Below, one piece after another: positions 1 to 13,945 of a DNA stretch of 64,000 nucleotides. The position numbers and the translations under genes are program-made. The stretch lies in assembly GCA_007844125.1 (NCBI GenBank), contig CM017562.1, forward strand, positions 61,593,510 to 61,657,509, given 5' to 3'. Each line of letters begins with the position of its first letter. The stretch's first letter is position 1. Source of the DNA: Sinonovacula constricta (Eukaryota; Mollusca; Bivalvia; Cardiida; Solecurtidae). Under the pieces are notes generated by a model, which did no database searches, was not told the origin of the DNA, and saw only the letters and a program-made list of their open reading frames with translations.

Positions 1-175
1 ATATAAGGGTAGTTCCACGACTGATTGACCCGGGGTCAGGATTATGTGACTGGGTGTTGCATCATGCCAGCTGTTCTTGGCACACTGAAGGCAGCACTGT
101 ATCTGTAGACACCGTCTCCAGATAACTGAAATACTGTGGGACGATAAACCAATAAGCAGACAAGCAACTTTGGAA
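1..175 (+). mobile_element. V-SINE/RUDI-like SINE, 3' part, cut by the window edge
   Basis: This is the 3' portion of a short interspersed element, recognised because it matches a second copy at about 59936-60215. Shared blocks are GTCAGGATTATGTGACTGGG near base 34, the ATCATGCCAG block near base 61, and ACCGTCTCCAGATAACTG near base 110 followed by GACGATAAACCAA. The pattern resembles the conserved 3' domain of V-SINE-superfamily elements described in molluscs (RUDI). The tRNA-like head lies to the left of the window. It does not code; the open frame over bases 62-322 on the minus strand is incidental. The family name is from memory and only moderately certain. Confidence 0.6.
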
Positions 176-3100
176 CAGGTCTGTCGGCATAAAAAGAAAA
201 CAATTACAGCTTTCGAGCCGTAGGTCGGCAAACGGACAAGCTAATAATATTTGATGTCTCATGTTTTGCCAAATCTTCACATAACTTGGAACAGTTTTTC
301 TTTTCAAAACTGTGTCACACACGTTTGAAAGTTAAGTCGGTAGATAAAAGAAGCTTGTGAACATACAATCTGTGCCAGTCTTACCAAAACTAAGAATGTA
401 TGTCTGCTAATGGCAAGGAGTATGAAGAGAACCATTCAGTGATATCACGGTCCTCTTGTATACGTTTATCCTTTAATGCGTGTACCTTATCATTTGAAAT
501 TTGCTCTCTGGGCATTAAGTATCAGACTGAAGAGTGAAAAAAGGAACACTATGCTACTTTAATATTCTTACTATATATGCTGGAACATATATGTCTTAGT
601 TCAAAGCAAGTTGATTTGAGCGTTCAGAAATTCCAGTTACTTTTTACTGTCGTTGCTTTTACAGACCAGCGTATTTTAAACTAATCTGTAATTCAACCTA
701 AAAGAAGCAAAAAACAAGTATACCCATACGTAAAAACGTACAATCATCGGGCCAGCTGACATTTCTTAAACAATCTTATCAATCAAAGACAAAGCGCCAA
801 GTACGAAATGTACTGTAAAGCGTTTTGGAGGAATTCCAATATAAAATCCAAAGTTATTTATCACATGCTTCAAACAAATATGAATTAGCATAGCTTGGAT
901 AGGAAAAAAGCCTCTCCAACTAAAAAGTAAATAGCCCTTTGTCAGTAAAACATAGAAAATGATTAAGGGTTAAAAAAACAGCATAATACACTGTCAGAAT
1001 TACAATTTACTATATTGCAATTTATATTACCGATGTAAACAAAACGAAGAATCTAAACACGTTCCTTAACAGTGCAAATTGATACGATTTCATCTATTAT
1101 GGCGTTATTTTTAACAAATGAAAACTTATATGGAAGGTGATGGATCCTTTTGTTCTGTCGGAACTCGCAGACGGACCAATATGCATGTAAACAGATTTGC
1201 TTAAATGCATTAAACTCCATTACAGATGAAATTAAAATATTATGAGTCACACTTAAATTATCATTCTCACCAATTTGTAAGTAACCTGACAGAAACCTGA
1301 TGGAAATATCGTCATAACTGTTGTTTTATACCATTTAAGACGGTTACTTTCATAACACTGTAACTTACTTAAAGTGTATATAGCAGTTATTCTAACGTAT
1401 TAAGGCCGATACACGTATCTAGTTTATAACAGCTTTCGTGGTTCATATAAGTATTATTCGGCCTTTCTTTCAATGCAGGGCAACTTCATCCAAGACAATG
1501 GGTACATTCCGGCGTTTATGTTTCGTTGTTTGATTTGATTGACATCTATTTAGACGTAGTGTCTTGCAATTAGCTTGCAACCGGTATTGTTTAGTTTCGT
1601 GAGTCATGCTCGGTTTATTTACTCTAGCTGTAGTGCTGACATAATTCCCGCGTCTTGTTACGTTAACAATGTATACGGCTCCCATTTGCAGTAACCATAT
1701 ATTCGAACCCTTCATAAATCTTCGACTTAAGCCGATTTACAACAAAATAATCAGAAACCAGTACGTTGTCAAACATCTTTTTACATGATATAAATATATT
1801 GAGCAATGCTTTAACCAACTTGGCCAGTAACAAAAATATTACAATTCGCTCATGCGTTGGTGATCATTCTCAAAAATGTGATTTACCCGACATTTTCTCT
1901 TAAATATAATTAATTATACACTACACCTTTTGATAGGACCTTTTCTTATTTACCTATTTAAAAATAGTCTTCCAGTGCCAGGTCCGAGCATCGAAGCCAA
2001 TTAATCAACAATTGTTTCGATGGCAAAGGTAGTCTGCTAGGAGAACAGAATTAGTGGGATAATTATATTCAGTAAGATGAAGTTATCTTAATACATTAGT
2101 ATGTTTTTACAAATTCAGAGTACGTGAAAGGCACATCTGATCCACATTTTAGTAATGTAGGAAGCGTCTATTGGAAGCCGTTAAAGTAACTTAACCAAAA
2201 TCAACATTATGTAGGAAAAGATATGGTAATGCCATCTTAGAAATGTAACCTTTTAGTAAATTAATTAGTTTTTTTAGTTTTTTTTCTTTTAGCCGAATGT
2301 TGACATTTTTATGTGTGAGCATATTAATGGTTTTCTTAAGAGGCCACTTAAGGCAATGCCGTACTGGTATGATGAATTATAATTATATAGTGTGGTCGTT
2401 GCTTGTGCACAAAAACTACTACTTAAAATAAATCCAGACTAACTTAAGTAGATATTGGTTATATTTTGTTATATTTTGTTATATTTTTGTCTTGCCTCAT
2501 TAATATTGTGCTAGCTTCTTTTTGGTTTTTAAATATTCATTTCCAGTAGGAATACCAAATATGTCAGATAAAACTGAAGAAAGAAAAATGTACGTCGAAA
2601 GTCTCGATACTTTGTTACGAAATTGTGAAATTAGAATGATCTTAATATCGTGAATATGTAAAGCTGTTAATCAGGCTGTCTTATATGGGCTTTCTATGTG
2701 GGCACTGGTCAAAATATATTTATGTAATGGACACTTCAGTGTAAAATTACCTATAAATTTTTGAGAGATAATATCTATAGGTTGGAAGTTTAAATGCATA
2801 TGCCACAAGCCGGGAATTTATTGTGTTGCTCCTTTTGTAGCAGAACAGACACTAGCAAATCGCGTCCTTTGTCATTTTATCTCGATATATTTGTTAGACA
2901 AAGAATCTCATTCGACGACATATAATACATTCTCACAAATAACTTCAATTTACGTCTAAAGTTAGGACTTGTGTCTGACTAATGATGAGCTGTTTAGAAC
3001 TTAATCACCAGTAGGTGCTTAGAGAAAATAAAAGAGCACTGACATCTATTATCTTTAGCAGTTAGCAGATCGTTAACTATTCCCTGACATGTGATACCTT

Positions 3101-3320
3101 TATATATGTGCTGACAATGGTAACTTCGATTGTTATATGAAGTACATATCAAGTTTGTTATAGCCATTAACACAGCAGGAAACAACAATGTGAGCTTACT
3201 CATCATACCGTTTCAAAAGGCTGGTTTGTTTGCGCCATTCAGAAAATACCGTCATTTACAGATAACGTCGAAGGTATTAGAGTCAATTCCATTTCAGTTT
3301 AGACAATATTAAGCATTTTC
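176..3320. other. AT-rich non-coding stretch
   Basis: No coding exon, RNA gene or intact element was recognised. Open frames are short and lack domain-like content. Bases about 1930-1960 (ATAGGACCTTTTCTTATTTA) match the far end of the family A copy at 18.3 kb and may be a fragment of that repeat. Confidence 0.5.
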
Positions 3321-3445
3321 TAGGACTTTTTGTATATTTAACACCTATGACTCTTTGTATATTTAACACCTAGGACTCTTTGTATATTTAACACCTAGGA
3401 CTCTTTGTATATTTAACACCTAGGACTCTTTGTATATTTAACACC
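3321..3445. repeat. 25-bp minisatellite, 5 tandem copies
   Basis: Five head-to-tail copies of TAGGACTCTTTGTATATTTA plus ACACC start at 3321, 3346, 3371, 3396 and 3421. The last three are identical; the first has TTTTT for CTCTT and the second TATGAC for TAGGAC. The array ends abruptly at ACACCGACTT. It is a small local tandem duplication with no sign of function. Confidence 0.95.
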
Positions 3446-6400
3446 GACTTAGAACGTTTTCCTTCAGGAATAAGCAAGTCTCTATTCTAAAAAGTCGTTA
3501 TATGAAAACGGGGATTTCTCTCGTTTATAAAAGTAACACTTGCACGTGTTATTCAGAAGCGAGTCGACAAAAAATTGTTCCCTTACTCATGTGTTACTAA
3601 GGTCACGAAACAGATACTATGGCACTGTATCATGTCCACTTGAATGATTAACGCTTAGTTTTTTTTTCTGAAAATAATTTGCGATTTAACGGAAGTTGTA
3701 ACATCAAAGATGTCTTTATTATACTGACACACCAGTATATATCATACAGGTATGTAATGTTATTAATAGATGGAAATTATCAAATGTACATGCCAGCTAT
3801 GTCTAGGAACAAATAGTTAGTTGTAAAACGATGTAGACGTCTTACTGTGACATAACGGATATCGAATTCTTAATTTAAGGTCACAATTTAATAAGAAATA
3901 TGACAAAAAATGTTAACTATATAATGGTTGGCTATGCTACTATTGGTTATTAGAGGAAACAATCCAATGCAATTATAATGATCATTGTCGAGTGGCAGGT
4001 CTGTAGTATTCAACTGTAGATAAGATACTGTACATAAAATTAATTTAATACACTCCAAACCTTTTATTTAAATGTGATTTTCATTTTCTAACATATTACA
4101 CCATACTTATCTTGTGGTTTTGTAATGAATAAGTGTTTGTATAAACCAATGTATATTACTTTTCAAGTTAACTAGAAATCCATTAACCGAATTTATTATT
4201 GGCAAACATTAGACCTTGCATCTAATGTCAAATATGTACAACACATAAATTACATTTATTGAACATGGATAGTACATTAAGCCGCGCCAGTTCTACGAGA
4301 ATACTTCCAAGTGTTCATGTTCAGACAGTTAGATACGGGGATCTTATCAGGAATATAGGAATATTATTATTATATCAATCACCTTACTTATCAGCGAAAT
4401 ACTGTCGATGATATTAACGATGAATGACTTAAGGGCCAGAACCTATCAGACTCCATTGTTTGAAATGTTTTCATAGCTATAATCATAATGTTACTTATTA
4501 TTTCGTATTATACAAATACAGACTGGTATTGATGTCAACATATAGTTTAAGGACCTGAGCATTGTGACATTTTTCAAGGTCTTTACAACATTCCTAAAAT
4601 TTTATCGCAAGAATAAAGTGATATTTCTTTACTATAGCAAACTGTTATAATGTATATAACCCTCTAGACAACGAGTACACCGTAAGTATACAAAGACACA
4701 CCATGATTCTATTTACTGATAAATGGTGGACTGTTGATAAAGGAAGCCATATTTCTTTATTCATTCATTGTCGGCCACTGGCTGTATAGGTGTGATGCGT
4801 AGATGTTTATAGATTTTGACAATTCTCATGTATAATTAGTTATTCAGATTAACAACTTGTCAACCGTTATATTTTCTATATTTTAATATGTTTTAATATG
4901 TACTTATTATTTATTTGTGAAATCTAAATCTTTGTAGTACTGAACTGGAAATTTTAACATCTTCCAAGCGTGCGTATATATATTCTTCGACAATTAATAT
5001 TTACTGATTGCAAAACTCTGATATTGGTCCTACTATTACCGTAAGACCAAGAAACTTCGTACAACTTAGCTGGCTAGAGGACTTAGTGTCCTTACTTTTA
5101 TTCGTGAAGTTGTGTACTTTTGAGTTTACCGGGGGACGCTAAATCTCGTAAACAATTCGGAACTTCATTCACATGGAACTAACTCAGTGATCTAAATCGC
5201 CAATCAGTATTAGTATGAAAATGGCGGCGAGTACAAGCAGCAGCAGTTCTTATACTGGTGTAAACGTTGATTTTAAAACGGATTATTGGACCGCACTATT
5301 AACTGATCCACCGTTAAGATTAAACATCGGCATGATCAGTACATATTTTCTGGAAACGAGAGCCGATTTCAGAGAGATAAGGGAACATGCTTTTTAGTTG
5401 TTTACATCTCGCCATATTCATAGGGAACTATAATTTGGATCGAGTCTTGTAAAATTGTTATTGTTCAAAACACCAGATCATTTCATAGGACGAATAACAA
5501 AATACAGAAAAATAGATATTCAGACTGTGGCAACGGCCTAGCACACATTTCCCCCACTCTTTTCAGTTTATCCGTTTGCTCATTAGCAGAAACGTTACAG
5601 GATCCATATTTTATTGTTTTAATGTCTTCTACCTTTGATTCAAACTTAACTGGCCGACGAGACCGGAAAGACTTTTTAGATCGTAATAAATCTGGTGTAC
5701 TCGTAAGCGCTCGTTGATACTGGGCATGAAAAGGTCTATTATTGACATTTTTTCATTGTCGGACTGAGTGGACTACATATCCCACTGACGCAAAGCCCTT
5801 TTTGATAATTGATGTTCCATCAGAGTGTGGCATCTATTAAGGTACATTTCTAAAATTAGCTGTATCAGTATTGTTACTTGGCATGCTGAAGTTGTGTCTC
5901 TATTATAGATTGATTGCAACTCTTTCGTCTTTATCCTTTGTAATTGTGTGGGCTTTCTTCTGCAAAGATGATCTTAAAATGTGGAATTGTTTATTTAAAA
6001 ACGGTTATTTAAAGAAAAGAAAATAACGGTATTAAGCAGACAATGCAAAAATTAGTAAACAACATTCCAGCAACGGTAAGTTTGACTTCCTTTTAAATGA
6101 AAAATAAACTGCTGTTTTTTAATCGTACAGCTTGTTTGCTAACACAAAATCGTATTGAAGTTTAAATTAAAACTGAAAACTCTAAGTTAAATCATTAAAA
6201 ATTTTCGCCATGATTTTATCATAATCAGAAGTTGTCTTATTTCATAGTCGCCTACTAGTCTCATGCATAATTGTTTATCAGAAAGACGCTGTGTAAAACA
6301 CGTATGCCTTCTTCACATCAAAGAGTTGCCATAATGACTACACATCATTTAGCTAAGTTCTCCCTATCGCATATAAGCGCGAAACAAAGTAGTTTGAAGT

Positions 6401-6729
6401 TTAACAATAAATTGGAATTACTGAACAACACCTGCTGCACCTGTATTTTGGCTTTTGAAGTAAATCATGAGAATGCAGTTAAATGAACTGCTGTGACGGA
6501 CAATTATATTCTCTTTAGGCCGAACATGTGCTATCTAACAAAAAACTAGAGATTGGACAGGTAATATATGTTTGATTGACTAAAAATGCCTGTATTAACA
6601 ACCCATAATATCAAAATTATGAGTAAACATAGTTAGGCCGCTTTTATTGTCAAATTAAGTGAATCATGTATAAGATGCTTATAAGTTTTGTTTTCACCAT
6701 CACCACTTGTTCACATTTCACAATTAAAG
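3446..6729. other. AT-rich non-coding stretch with one start-codon-like segment
   Basis: Mostly featureless. At 5215-5397 an open frame of 60 codons begins in a good start context (AAAATGGCGGCGAG), with a CCAATCAG box just upstream at about 5201 and a serine run near its N terminus. It matches nothing I recognise and could be chance, a relic, or a first exon. Nothing else is supported. Confidence 0.4.
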
Positions 6730-6935
6730 TTATATATTTAAATTCATTTCGAATATATGGCAACGTGCTGAGTATAAACTTAACATTTGAAAAAGGACAA
6801 GAAAAAGGAATTAACATGCCGCCAGTTAATTAAAAATGTGATAAAACACTGAAACGACATAAAATGAAAGAACCAGTTACCGTCTTCGTACGGCCAGTCG
6901 GCAAAATGGCACTTAGTTAATAGAGTTCTAACGTA
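6730..6935 (-). repeat. Dispersed repeat family A, diverged copy
   Basis: Read on the minus strand, this has the family A head in order: a GTTAGAACTCT block, then TTTTGCCGACTGGCCGTACG, then CGGTAACTGG. The expected tail follows at lower coordinates (a CATGTTAATTCCTTT-like and a GCACGTTGCCATAT-like block, matching GCATGTGAATACCTTT and ACATGTTGCAATG in other copies). It is clearly older than the 18 kb and 62 kb copies. Confidence 0.6.
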
Positions 6936-9363
6936 ACCATTTTGACAGATTTTCTAACGTCGAACAGTCACAAAAAATCGATTTAAAGAAAGATATACTG
7001 TATACACAGATTATAAAAAAGGACGTCATAAAAAGGTAAAGACGTAATTAGAATAATAATGTCAACAATGAATTATGGTGAGGAAAAAAGCATTCCTGTT
7101 ATTAGAATAGCTTCTAATAAATACTTTATTATTGAATATGTTTTCATTTTGTTTTGAGGTAACGAAAAGAATTCACTAAAAATATCGTAATGAACTAAAC
7201 ACGGACAGAGTGGTCACTGAACAAAGAAAGATGACTTTGGCAGCTTTAACAACCCAAACAGCTAAGTAAAACCAGTTTTGGATCATGTGTGGTATCAAAA
7301 TGTTACTTAAAATATGGATTTAATGTTTAAAATGCATAAAATATACAAATGCAGACCTTAAATGCCTTTTTTCATTACAAAATTACCATATCAGAAACAT
7401 TGATTTACTCTTCAGTTGCTCAAAATTGTTACTGTTATTATTTACAAGCACTGTAGAAGGTGACCTAGTAACATGAAGACCACTGAATGACTTCAAAGCA
7501 TAGTCACTAACATATCGGTAAAATATCATCCCGTTTAACTTATCCAACTGTTTATAAATGCGAAAATATCAAAGTCAAACAAACTCAAAAACAATTAATT
7601 GGAAACTCGTAATTACATATCGACAAAACAGTGTTCATTTGGGAATTAAAGCTAGATTTTCGTGTTTGTTTATACATTTTACAACTTTCTTTTGTTTACG
7701 CATACTTTAATGATATGTAAGCTTGAAATATTACATCGTATATAACTGTAGTTTTGTTTAAATCTGAATACTAGTCAATATGTATTCAACTTATGTGACA
7801 GCCAATGGCAGAACCAAAGCTTCAGTAAAGTTAGGTTTTAGTCACTGTAGTCACCTCAGACCTGTATAGCAATAAGTTATTCCTTTATGTATGAAAACAA
7901 GTTGCATCGAATTAATAATAATTATTCTATGTGATTTTTTGAGGAATGTAACGTTTATAAAATATGAAAAATGTAAGTATTTTGATTTCAATTTCACAGA
8001 AAATCTACAGAATTATAGCTTAAAGTTTGTAACAATTATTGTAACGTAATTCTGAGTAAATACTGTGTTTCTAACATTTGTGCCACCAGATACGATAACG
8101 CTGTTCCTGACTCTCATATCAGCAATATTTGAGGATGACGAGTTTGAATTGTGTGCCTTTCTCCTTTATATATTTACCCTCTTTTCTTATACCAAAGAGA
8201 TTTGTAAATTAAGAATTGATGTAAAAAATCATTATCTTATTATTAAAGAATTTTAAATTAGTAAACAGACGATGATATAACCGACGATATAAGTTATAAT
8301 GACATATATATTTCATAAACATTTTGCAAAATAGATTACAAAGAAAGCAACATATACAACATTTGCGATTTCTCTCTCTTGCCAAACAAAACGTTGTAGG
8401 CAGTCCTCTGATAGAAATGCAACGGTTACTATTACAGAGATAGCAGGAGTATATACAATGTACATTATACGGTAAAGGTTGCTTACTTGCTGCGAGAAAA
8501 GGCCAGATGATGCCAGATATCACATATTCTTGACCTTAAATTATTACGGCATTGTAAACACAGGTTTTATTTATTATATGCTTGTTTGTTTCTCTGTTTT
8601 TATCGAATCCATTTTCCATGTTATATTAACCCTCAATCATATATACGAGATAACCCAATTAAATACAATCTGCAAAGGCTATTGGATGAAGAAATCACCA
8701 GTAGACACATTTTAGAAGGAAGTTTGGAAACATTATTTGTACATACTTTACATTTTCAAGAGCGTGTACGCGTATAGCCAGAAGTATATGTGATTTTCGG
8801 TAAAACTGGAAGCTACATTTATCTAGTTGTACACTGAACGTCATTGCAGTTGTCGATGTCGTCTTTGGTTTCCCGATTCTAATATTAAATGCCATTTCAC
8901 CCCATTATTGCTCATATATGTAATTATGACGTCGACGAAACACTTGTCTCATATTTCAAATGTCATTACCGTGGAAATGTAACCGTTAATACCAAAGCCA
9001 TTCATAGACGTGGACAGGGATCAATTTTAGCTTGACAAGATATAATTATTCGTATATACTCCTATTGTCAAAAGTACCAATAAAATCCTATTTTAGGTGT
9101 TGTTTACTTTTGAGATTGAATAGGACGTTTAGCGTCACGAAAACGTAGCTAGCTACAGAAACAATTCGAATAAGGAAAACTGACTCCAGCAATACCAAGA
9201 ACAGCATCACCTAGGTCAATAAGGCTTTTATGAGCACGAAATGACATATATTTAGCCGTTCGCTGTTAATACTTTAGCTGAATAGGCGTGCCACTTTCAT
9301 CTATGTCATTAGTTACATAGAATTTTATGTCATCACGTGGGCTGTTTTGTTTACTAATGATCT
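6936..9363. other. AT-rich non-coding stretch
   Basis: No supported gene or element. Several overlapping open frames at 8.0-8.9 kb on both strands encode low-complexity, cysteine- and hydrophobic-rich translations typical of AT-rich non-coding DNA. Confidence 0.45.
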
Positions 9364-9378
9364 GGGGGGGGGGGGGGG
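9364..9378 (+). repeat. Poly-G tract (15 G)
   Basis: An uninterrupted run of 15 guanines lies just upstream of a family A copy. Such runs are length-unstable and error-prone in sequencing, so the exact length may be an assembly estimate. Confidence 0.9.
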
Positions 9379-9399
9379 TTACGCTTTGTCTTCGACAAA

Positions 9400-9655
9400 C
9401 TCCTCAAGAAATACGCGGTTAGAGCTCTGTAAACCCGTTTAGGCATCTCAGTCAGCCATATTGCCGTCTGGCTGTTCAAAGGTGGTATATGAGGGATAAG
9501 CTCTAGTTTGTGTATCGGTCTCGTTTCGGTGTTCTTTGTCGAATTTGACTGGCATGTGAATACCATAGCCTTGTATTTGTTTCAGATGGTTATATAGGTT
9601 GCAATATTTGTTAGACTTAGTCATTCTCCTTCCTGTATTCTCAAAAGAATATGGC
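9400..9655 (+). repeat. Dispersed repeat family A copy
   Basis: The head reads GCGGTTAGAGCTCTGTAAAC, then CAGTCAGCCATATTGCCGTC, then a GTTCAAAGGTGGTA block. The tail has TGGCATGTGAATACC at about 9549 and GGTTGCAATATTTG at about 9597. The order and spacing match the copies at 14.7 and 62.1 kb. No coding potential is shared among copies. Confidence 0.8.
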
Positions 9656-11149
9656 GTAATCGCCTGTTCGTTTCATTAAAGCTAATTTATATATACGATT
9701 TGGGAAACGTTTTATTAAAGATGCGAAAATATCTGTTCGTCGCGTATGGCTTTGGGAAGTGATCTAGATATAAACTAGTATTACATGATAACAGACAATT
9801 TAAACACGAGGCCTTTGCAATATCTGAGATTCTGACTATCCAAAGGCACAAAAACCTTACACAACGACCCGTATTATTTCTGTTTTAACAAAAAGTAAAT
9901 AATTTCTTTCTGTGAGACTTACAGAAATAAGCCGATAATAGACAGTTTTTTAAGCTTAAAATATATTTGAAGCGCATCATGGTGAATAACCCTGTTTCTT
10001 GCACCATTTGACATTTTGAAAACAAATCAAAAACGACAGCTCTACCTAACGTTGTTCTTCGGAGCTATGTGTATATACAGTACAAACTAGTTGCATGTAC
10101 AGGTATAGAGAATAATTTGTTTCTCCAAAATACCTCTTTAGATGTGACCTAAGATGGGTTTGTCTTGTCACAGTTTATTGTAATTCCTTTACAACCGCTG
10201 TTTAGTGGGATTGAATGGTATTTTCTTCTGTCAGTTATTTATTATGCGAATTTAAAGGACATTTTGTACTTTTGATTAGATATAAAAATAACAGTCTCGA
10301 AATTTCTGTTCTTGAGCTTGATAATGCTGATTTTAACGACTTATATTTAACACGTTTTATTTTTATCTTTGGTGTATCTACAAGAAACTGTTTATTAAAT
10401 ACTTTAGACATGTAAATACTTACGAATATAAAAAGTATCTGTAAATTTGAAAGTATTTCCCGCGCCTTCACTTATGACACAGCGATATTTATTCGACGGA
10501 TTAAAAATGCTTTCTTAAAAATGATACCCGTCACGAAAAAATATGATATTAAATAAACATTAAAATTACAAACGACATACTCGAGGAAAGTACTTATTAA
10601 TGATTAACGCCACGTTGTTCTAAACGCGTATATTCTAGAAGGTGATATAAACTTGAACTGACAACTTGAACGCGAATATTGATGTACCATAGAGGAATGT
10701 TATAGATACATTTGATGTGTTAAATATACAACGACATGTTTATGTTTTATTTAAAGGTTTGCAAAAATAATACGAATACTAGCTTTTGTAAGGGAGTATG
10801 CAGTGAATATATATGCAGGATTTACTTGTTAGTACTGTTGTGTATATCCTACCTTTCGTTAGATGTATGGATTTTAGTATCTTTATTTTCAAATTATTGG
10901 ACATTTGTGTTGGTATTATTTCACATTAAGATTATTATGAAAAAAAAATGTCATGCGAAATTGAAAAAGAACATTTGTTAAAATACAATGAAGATACTTT
11001 TTTCAATGTTACTTCAGATTCGTTTAGCACATAAATTCCCAGAGTTCAATTAGACGTAGGTTGAATTTGACAAGAATGGACGAGTAAACAAACGTAGTAA
11101 GGTTAAATGCCCGCTTTTCTACGCAATGAAGATTTAACTCTTCAGGCAC
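9656..11149. other. AT-rich non-coding stretch
   Basis: Nothing recognised. Open frames at 10215-10471 and 10736-10981 give lysine/phenylalanine/isoleucine-rich translations without motifs. Confidence 0.45.
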
Positions 11150-11285
11150 ATGTCAGGGATATAATTTGAAAGCTTAATTTATCGGTTTTGTAACCAGAAG
11201 CTAAATAACATAAACGGACCCTTGAGGGGGCGGTTCGGCCTGGAAAATTACCCTTGACAGAATCATTTATGCTGCCGCTTCGATA
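11150..11285 (+). repeat. Dispersed repeat family B copy
   Basis: This shares with 17222-17400 the blocks GGGATATAATTT and AAGCTTAATTTA, then ACATAAACGGACCCTTGAG followed by a GGGGCGGTTC-type complement, then ATTACCCTTGACAGAATCAT and TTATGC. The middle forms a short imperfect hairpin (AACGGACCC ... GGGGCGGTT). About 40 bases present in the other copy are absent between the first and second blocks. No protein or RNA class is recognised. Confidence 0.7.
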
Positions 11286-11833
11286 TAGTCTGATGAAGTA
11301 ATTCATGAAGGACTTACAATAACTGTATTATTTGGAACTATTCAGGTGGTTTTAAAGGCTGTTTAACAGAGGGAAAAATAAAATTTCGATAAGTGTTACT
11401 TTGTAACTCACATTTTCACGTAAGTTGTTGATAGCATAATTACTTTAATTAGGTTTATCACTCTCATATCAAACTCATATTCGCGTCATTCTCTCGTGTG
11501 TTTCACTAGTTGGAGTATAGACAGATGATAAGAAGAATTGATAATTCGTTTGAATCTTTTCCTAAATTTAAAGGAAATTTAAATTACGGCGATGTATTAA
11601 TAGTTTGATTGAAACACTTTTCAATACTTCAGGCTTTTTTTTAAGTTCAATATTATACGCGGATTCTAAATGCGATTCGATATATATCCTACGTGAAAAC
11701 CACTGACGACCAAGATCACCAATAATAAATATTTATTTTCTGGATGGAAGCCATATCCCTTAAAATAACTTAGGTTTAGCTCCATACATATTACTAAATT
11801 CCATTTAAATAATAAAAACAGACGACTAACACA
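11286..11833. other. AT-rich non-coding stretch
   Basis: No gene or repeat was recognised between the family B copy and the minus-strand family A copy. Confidence 0.4.
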
Positions 11834-12072
11834 AATAAGAATACATGAAAAAGTCTTATGAACATTGCAACATAACCCAAAATATGAAAAAGCACAGTAC
11901 AAAGGAATTCACATGTAAGAAAAATATAAAAGTAAGAACAACTCTGTGATGAGTAATTTAACAAACAGAGCAAACCCAACAGATGTCGGCTTGGAACGGT
12001 CAGTTGGCAAAAAGGACCGGCTGAGGTGCTTAGACCCCTTTTACAGAGATCTAACTTCGTACTTCCTGGCGG
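11834..12072 (-). repeat. Dispersed repeat family A, near full-length copy
   Basis: On the minus strand this reads a CGAAGTTAGATCTCTGTAAA head, CAGCCGGTCC, TTTTTGCCAACTGACCGTTC, GGGTTTGCTCTGTTTG, then CATCACAGAGTTGTTCTTAC, ACATGTGAATTCCTTTGTAC and ATGTTGCAATGTTCATAAGA. The tail half aligns almost base for base with 58715-58845 and with 62230-62360, which ties head and tail together as one element. An AT microsatellite abuts the head side. Confidence 0.85.
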
Positions 12073-12076
12073 GGGG

Positions 12077-12086
12077 ATATATATAT

Positions 12087-12147
<61 letters not shown>
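12077..12147. repeat. (AT)n microsatellite
   Basis: A run of about 70 bases of alternating AT with two small interruptions, directly adjacent to the family A head. The flanking open frames are products of the dinucleotide period. Confidence 0.95.
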
Positions 12148-12148
<1 letters not shown>

Positions 12149-12674
12149 GAGTATATTTAATATATTCATATACCTGATTAATAACTGTTTTAATACGTAT
12201 TGTCAAAAAAATTAAGCTGATATAAAGTTGGACTAGATGATGTGCCTTTTCGTAGAACATGTAAATATGATGATCTAATACATAAGAGGGCTGTGATCTA
12301 GTTTGTTTTATGTGTATATGCCAGTGTGCAACAAAGGTTTATTGGATCTCTGGCTCTAGGTACTAGAAAGCGAACAAAACGTTTGCTACACTGCTAAAAT
12401 GTGACATAATAGGACAGACCATGAGCAATGACATTACTGTTGTCAGCAAAGGAAAACACACAAAAATAAGGTTTGGGTTTTGTGATTAAGTATTTAAAAA
12501 AATCTATGCGTAGATATTTTTGGTTGTTTTGTTCAACTACACGCATGATACAAATATTTGAAAGATCTAATAGCGTGTCTAATGCATAGACTGTTCTCTA
12601 GTTACTATTATTGTTTGTTATGGTAAATGATTAGCATGACTCCATGATACTTCTATCTTTATTTCGATATTGAT
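12148..12674. other. Non-coding stretch between two microsatellites
   Basis: No gene seen. A TCTAGTTTGTTTTATGTGTA block at about 12298 resembles the CTCTAGTTTGTTTTATGTCT part of family A at 14760 and may be a small fragment of it. Confidence 0.35.
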
Positions 12675-13185
<511 letters not shown>

Positions 13186-13260
13186 GTTTTAGACCAGTTG
13201 TTTGAGGATGACGTCTTAAGTCAGTTTTAGACCAGTTGTTTGAGGATGACGTCTTTAGTC
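13186..13260. repeat. 38-bp tandem duplication
   Basis: GTTTTAGACCAGTTGTTTGA plus GGATGACGTCTTAAGTCA starts at 13186 and again at 13224, nearly identical (TCTTAAG versus TCTTTAG at the end). This is a recent local duplication. Each copy contains TGACGT, a CRE-like hexamer, probably by chance. Confidence 0.9.
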
Positions 13261-13812
13261 GTTAAGAAAACACATATCAAGCAAAAAAACAAGAATGTTT
13301 CAATGACTGAATATGACCGTTATGCAGGGAAAGGATAGTAACACTAACCTACTTCTCTGATATTTATTCTGCCTTTGATGCAATTGTAAAATGGCTATGA
13401 ACAGCAGTTCCTATAATGATGTTAGAAACAAAAAGGTATCTTTTGCGTTATTATATATAGGGCTTCAAATTTACATTAAGAAAAGCCATAAAATGCATTT
13501 CCTATACTTACTTCACTAAGTCGTTATTTATGTCGGCAATATTATTGACATTAAGTATATTTTTGAGCAGACTGAATTACTTATCTCATAGACGAAATGT
13601 CTTTTTATAATTGATGTCCCATTACTTAGTGGCATTACTACTGTATTCATTCCTGCAATTAGTTACATCTGTGACCATTTAATGGGTCTCTTAGTCTAGT
13701 GTAGGTGTAACTTCATTTTACCAAAAACGTTTTTGTGCCTTTGAAGAGTGAGCTTTTTATATTATTGGCCTGTGAGATTATGCAACTACGAAACATAATA
13801 AATGCAATATGG
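13261..13812. other. AT-rich non-coding stretch
   Basis: No feature supported. Confidence 0.4.
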
Positions 13813-13945
13813 TGTTTTGTTGTTGTTGTTTTTGTTTGTTTGTTTTGAATTACATTGCAGCGACCATTAATGATCATTATAGCAATGTCTAGCTGCTTGG
13901 TGGAGGAAGACCGCAGACAAATATCTGGGTAGAACCACCATTTGT
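13813..13945 (-). mobile_element. tRNA-derived SINE family C, 3' fragment
   Basis: This matches the 3' part of the SINE at 30246-30478 in the same orientation: ACATTGCAGCGACCATTAAT, GATCATTATAGCAATGT, CTAGCTGCTTGGTGGAGGAA, GACC. A GTTGTTGTTTTTG / GTTTGTTTG tract corresponds to the element's tail when read on the minus strand. The tRNA-like head with the Pol III boxes is missing, which fits 5' truncation during target-primed insertion. Confidence 0.75.

Noticed and set aside
3321..3445. CRISPR-like direct repeats
   Set aside because: The 25-bp units are head-to-tail with no spacers; it is a minisatellite.
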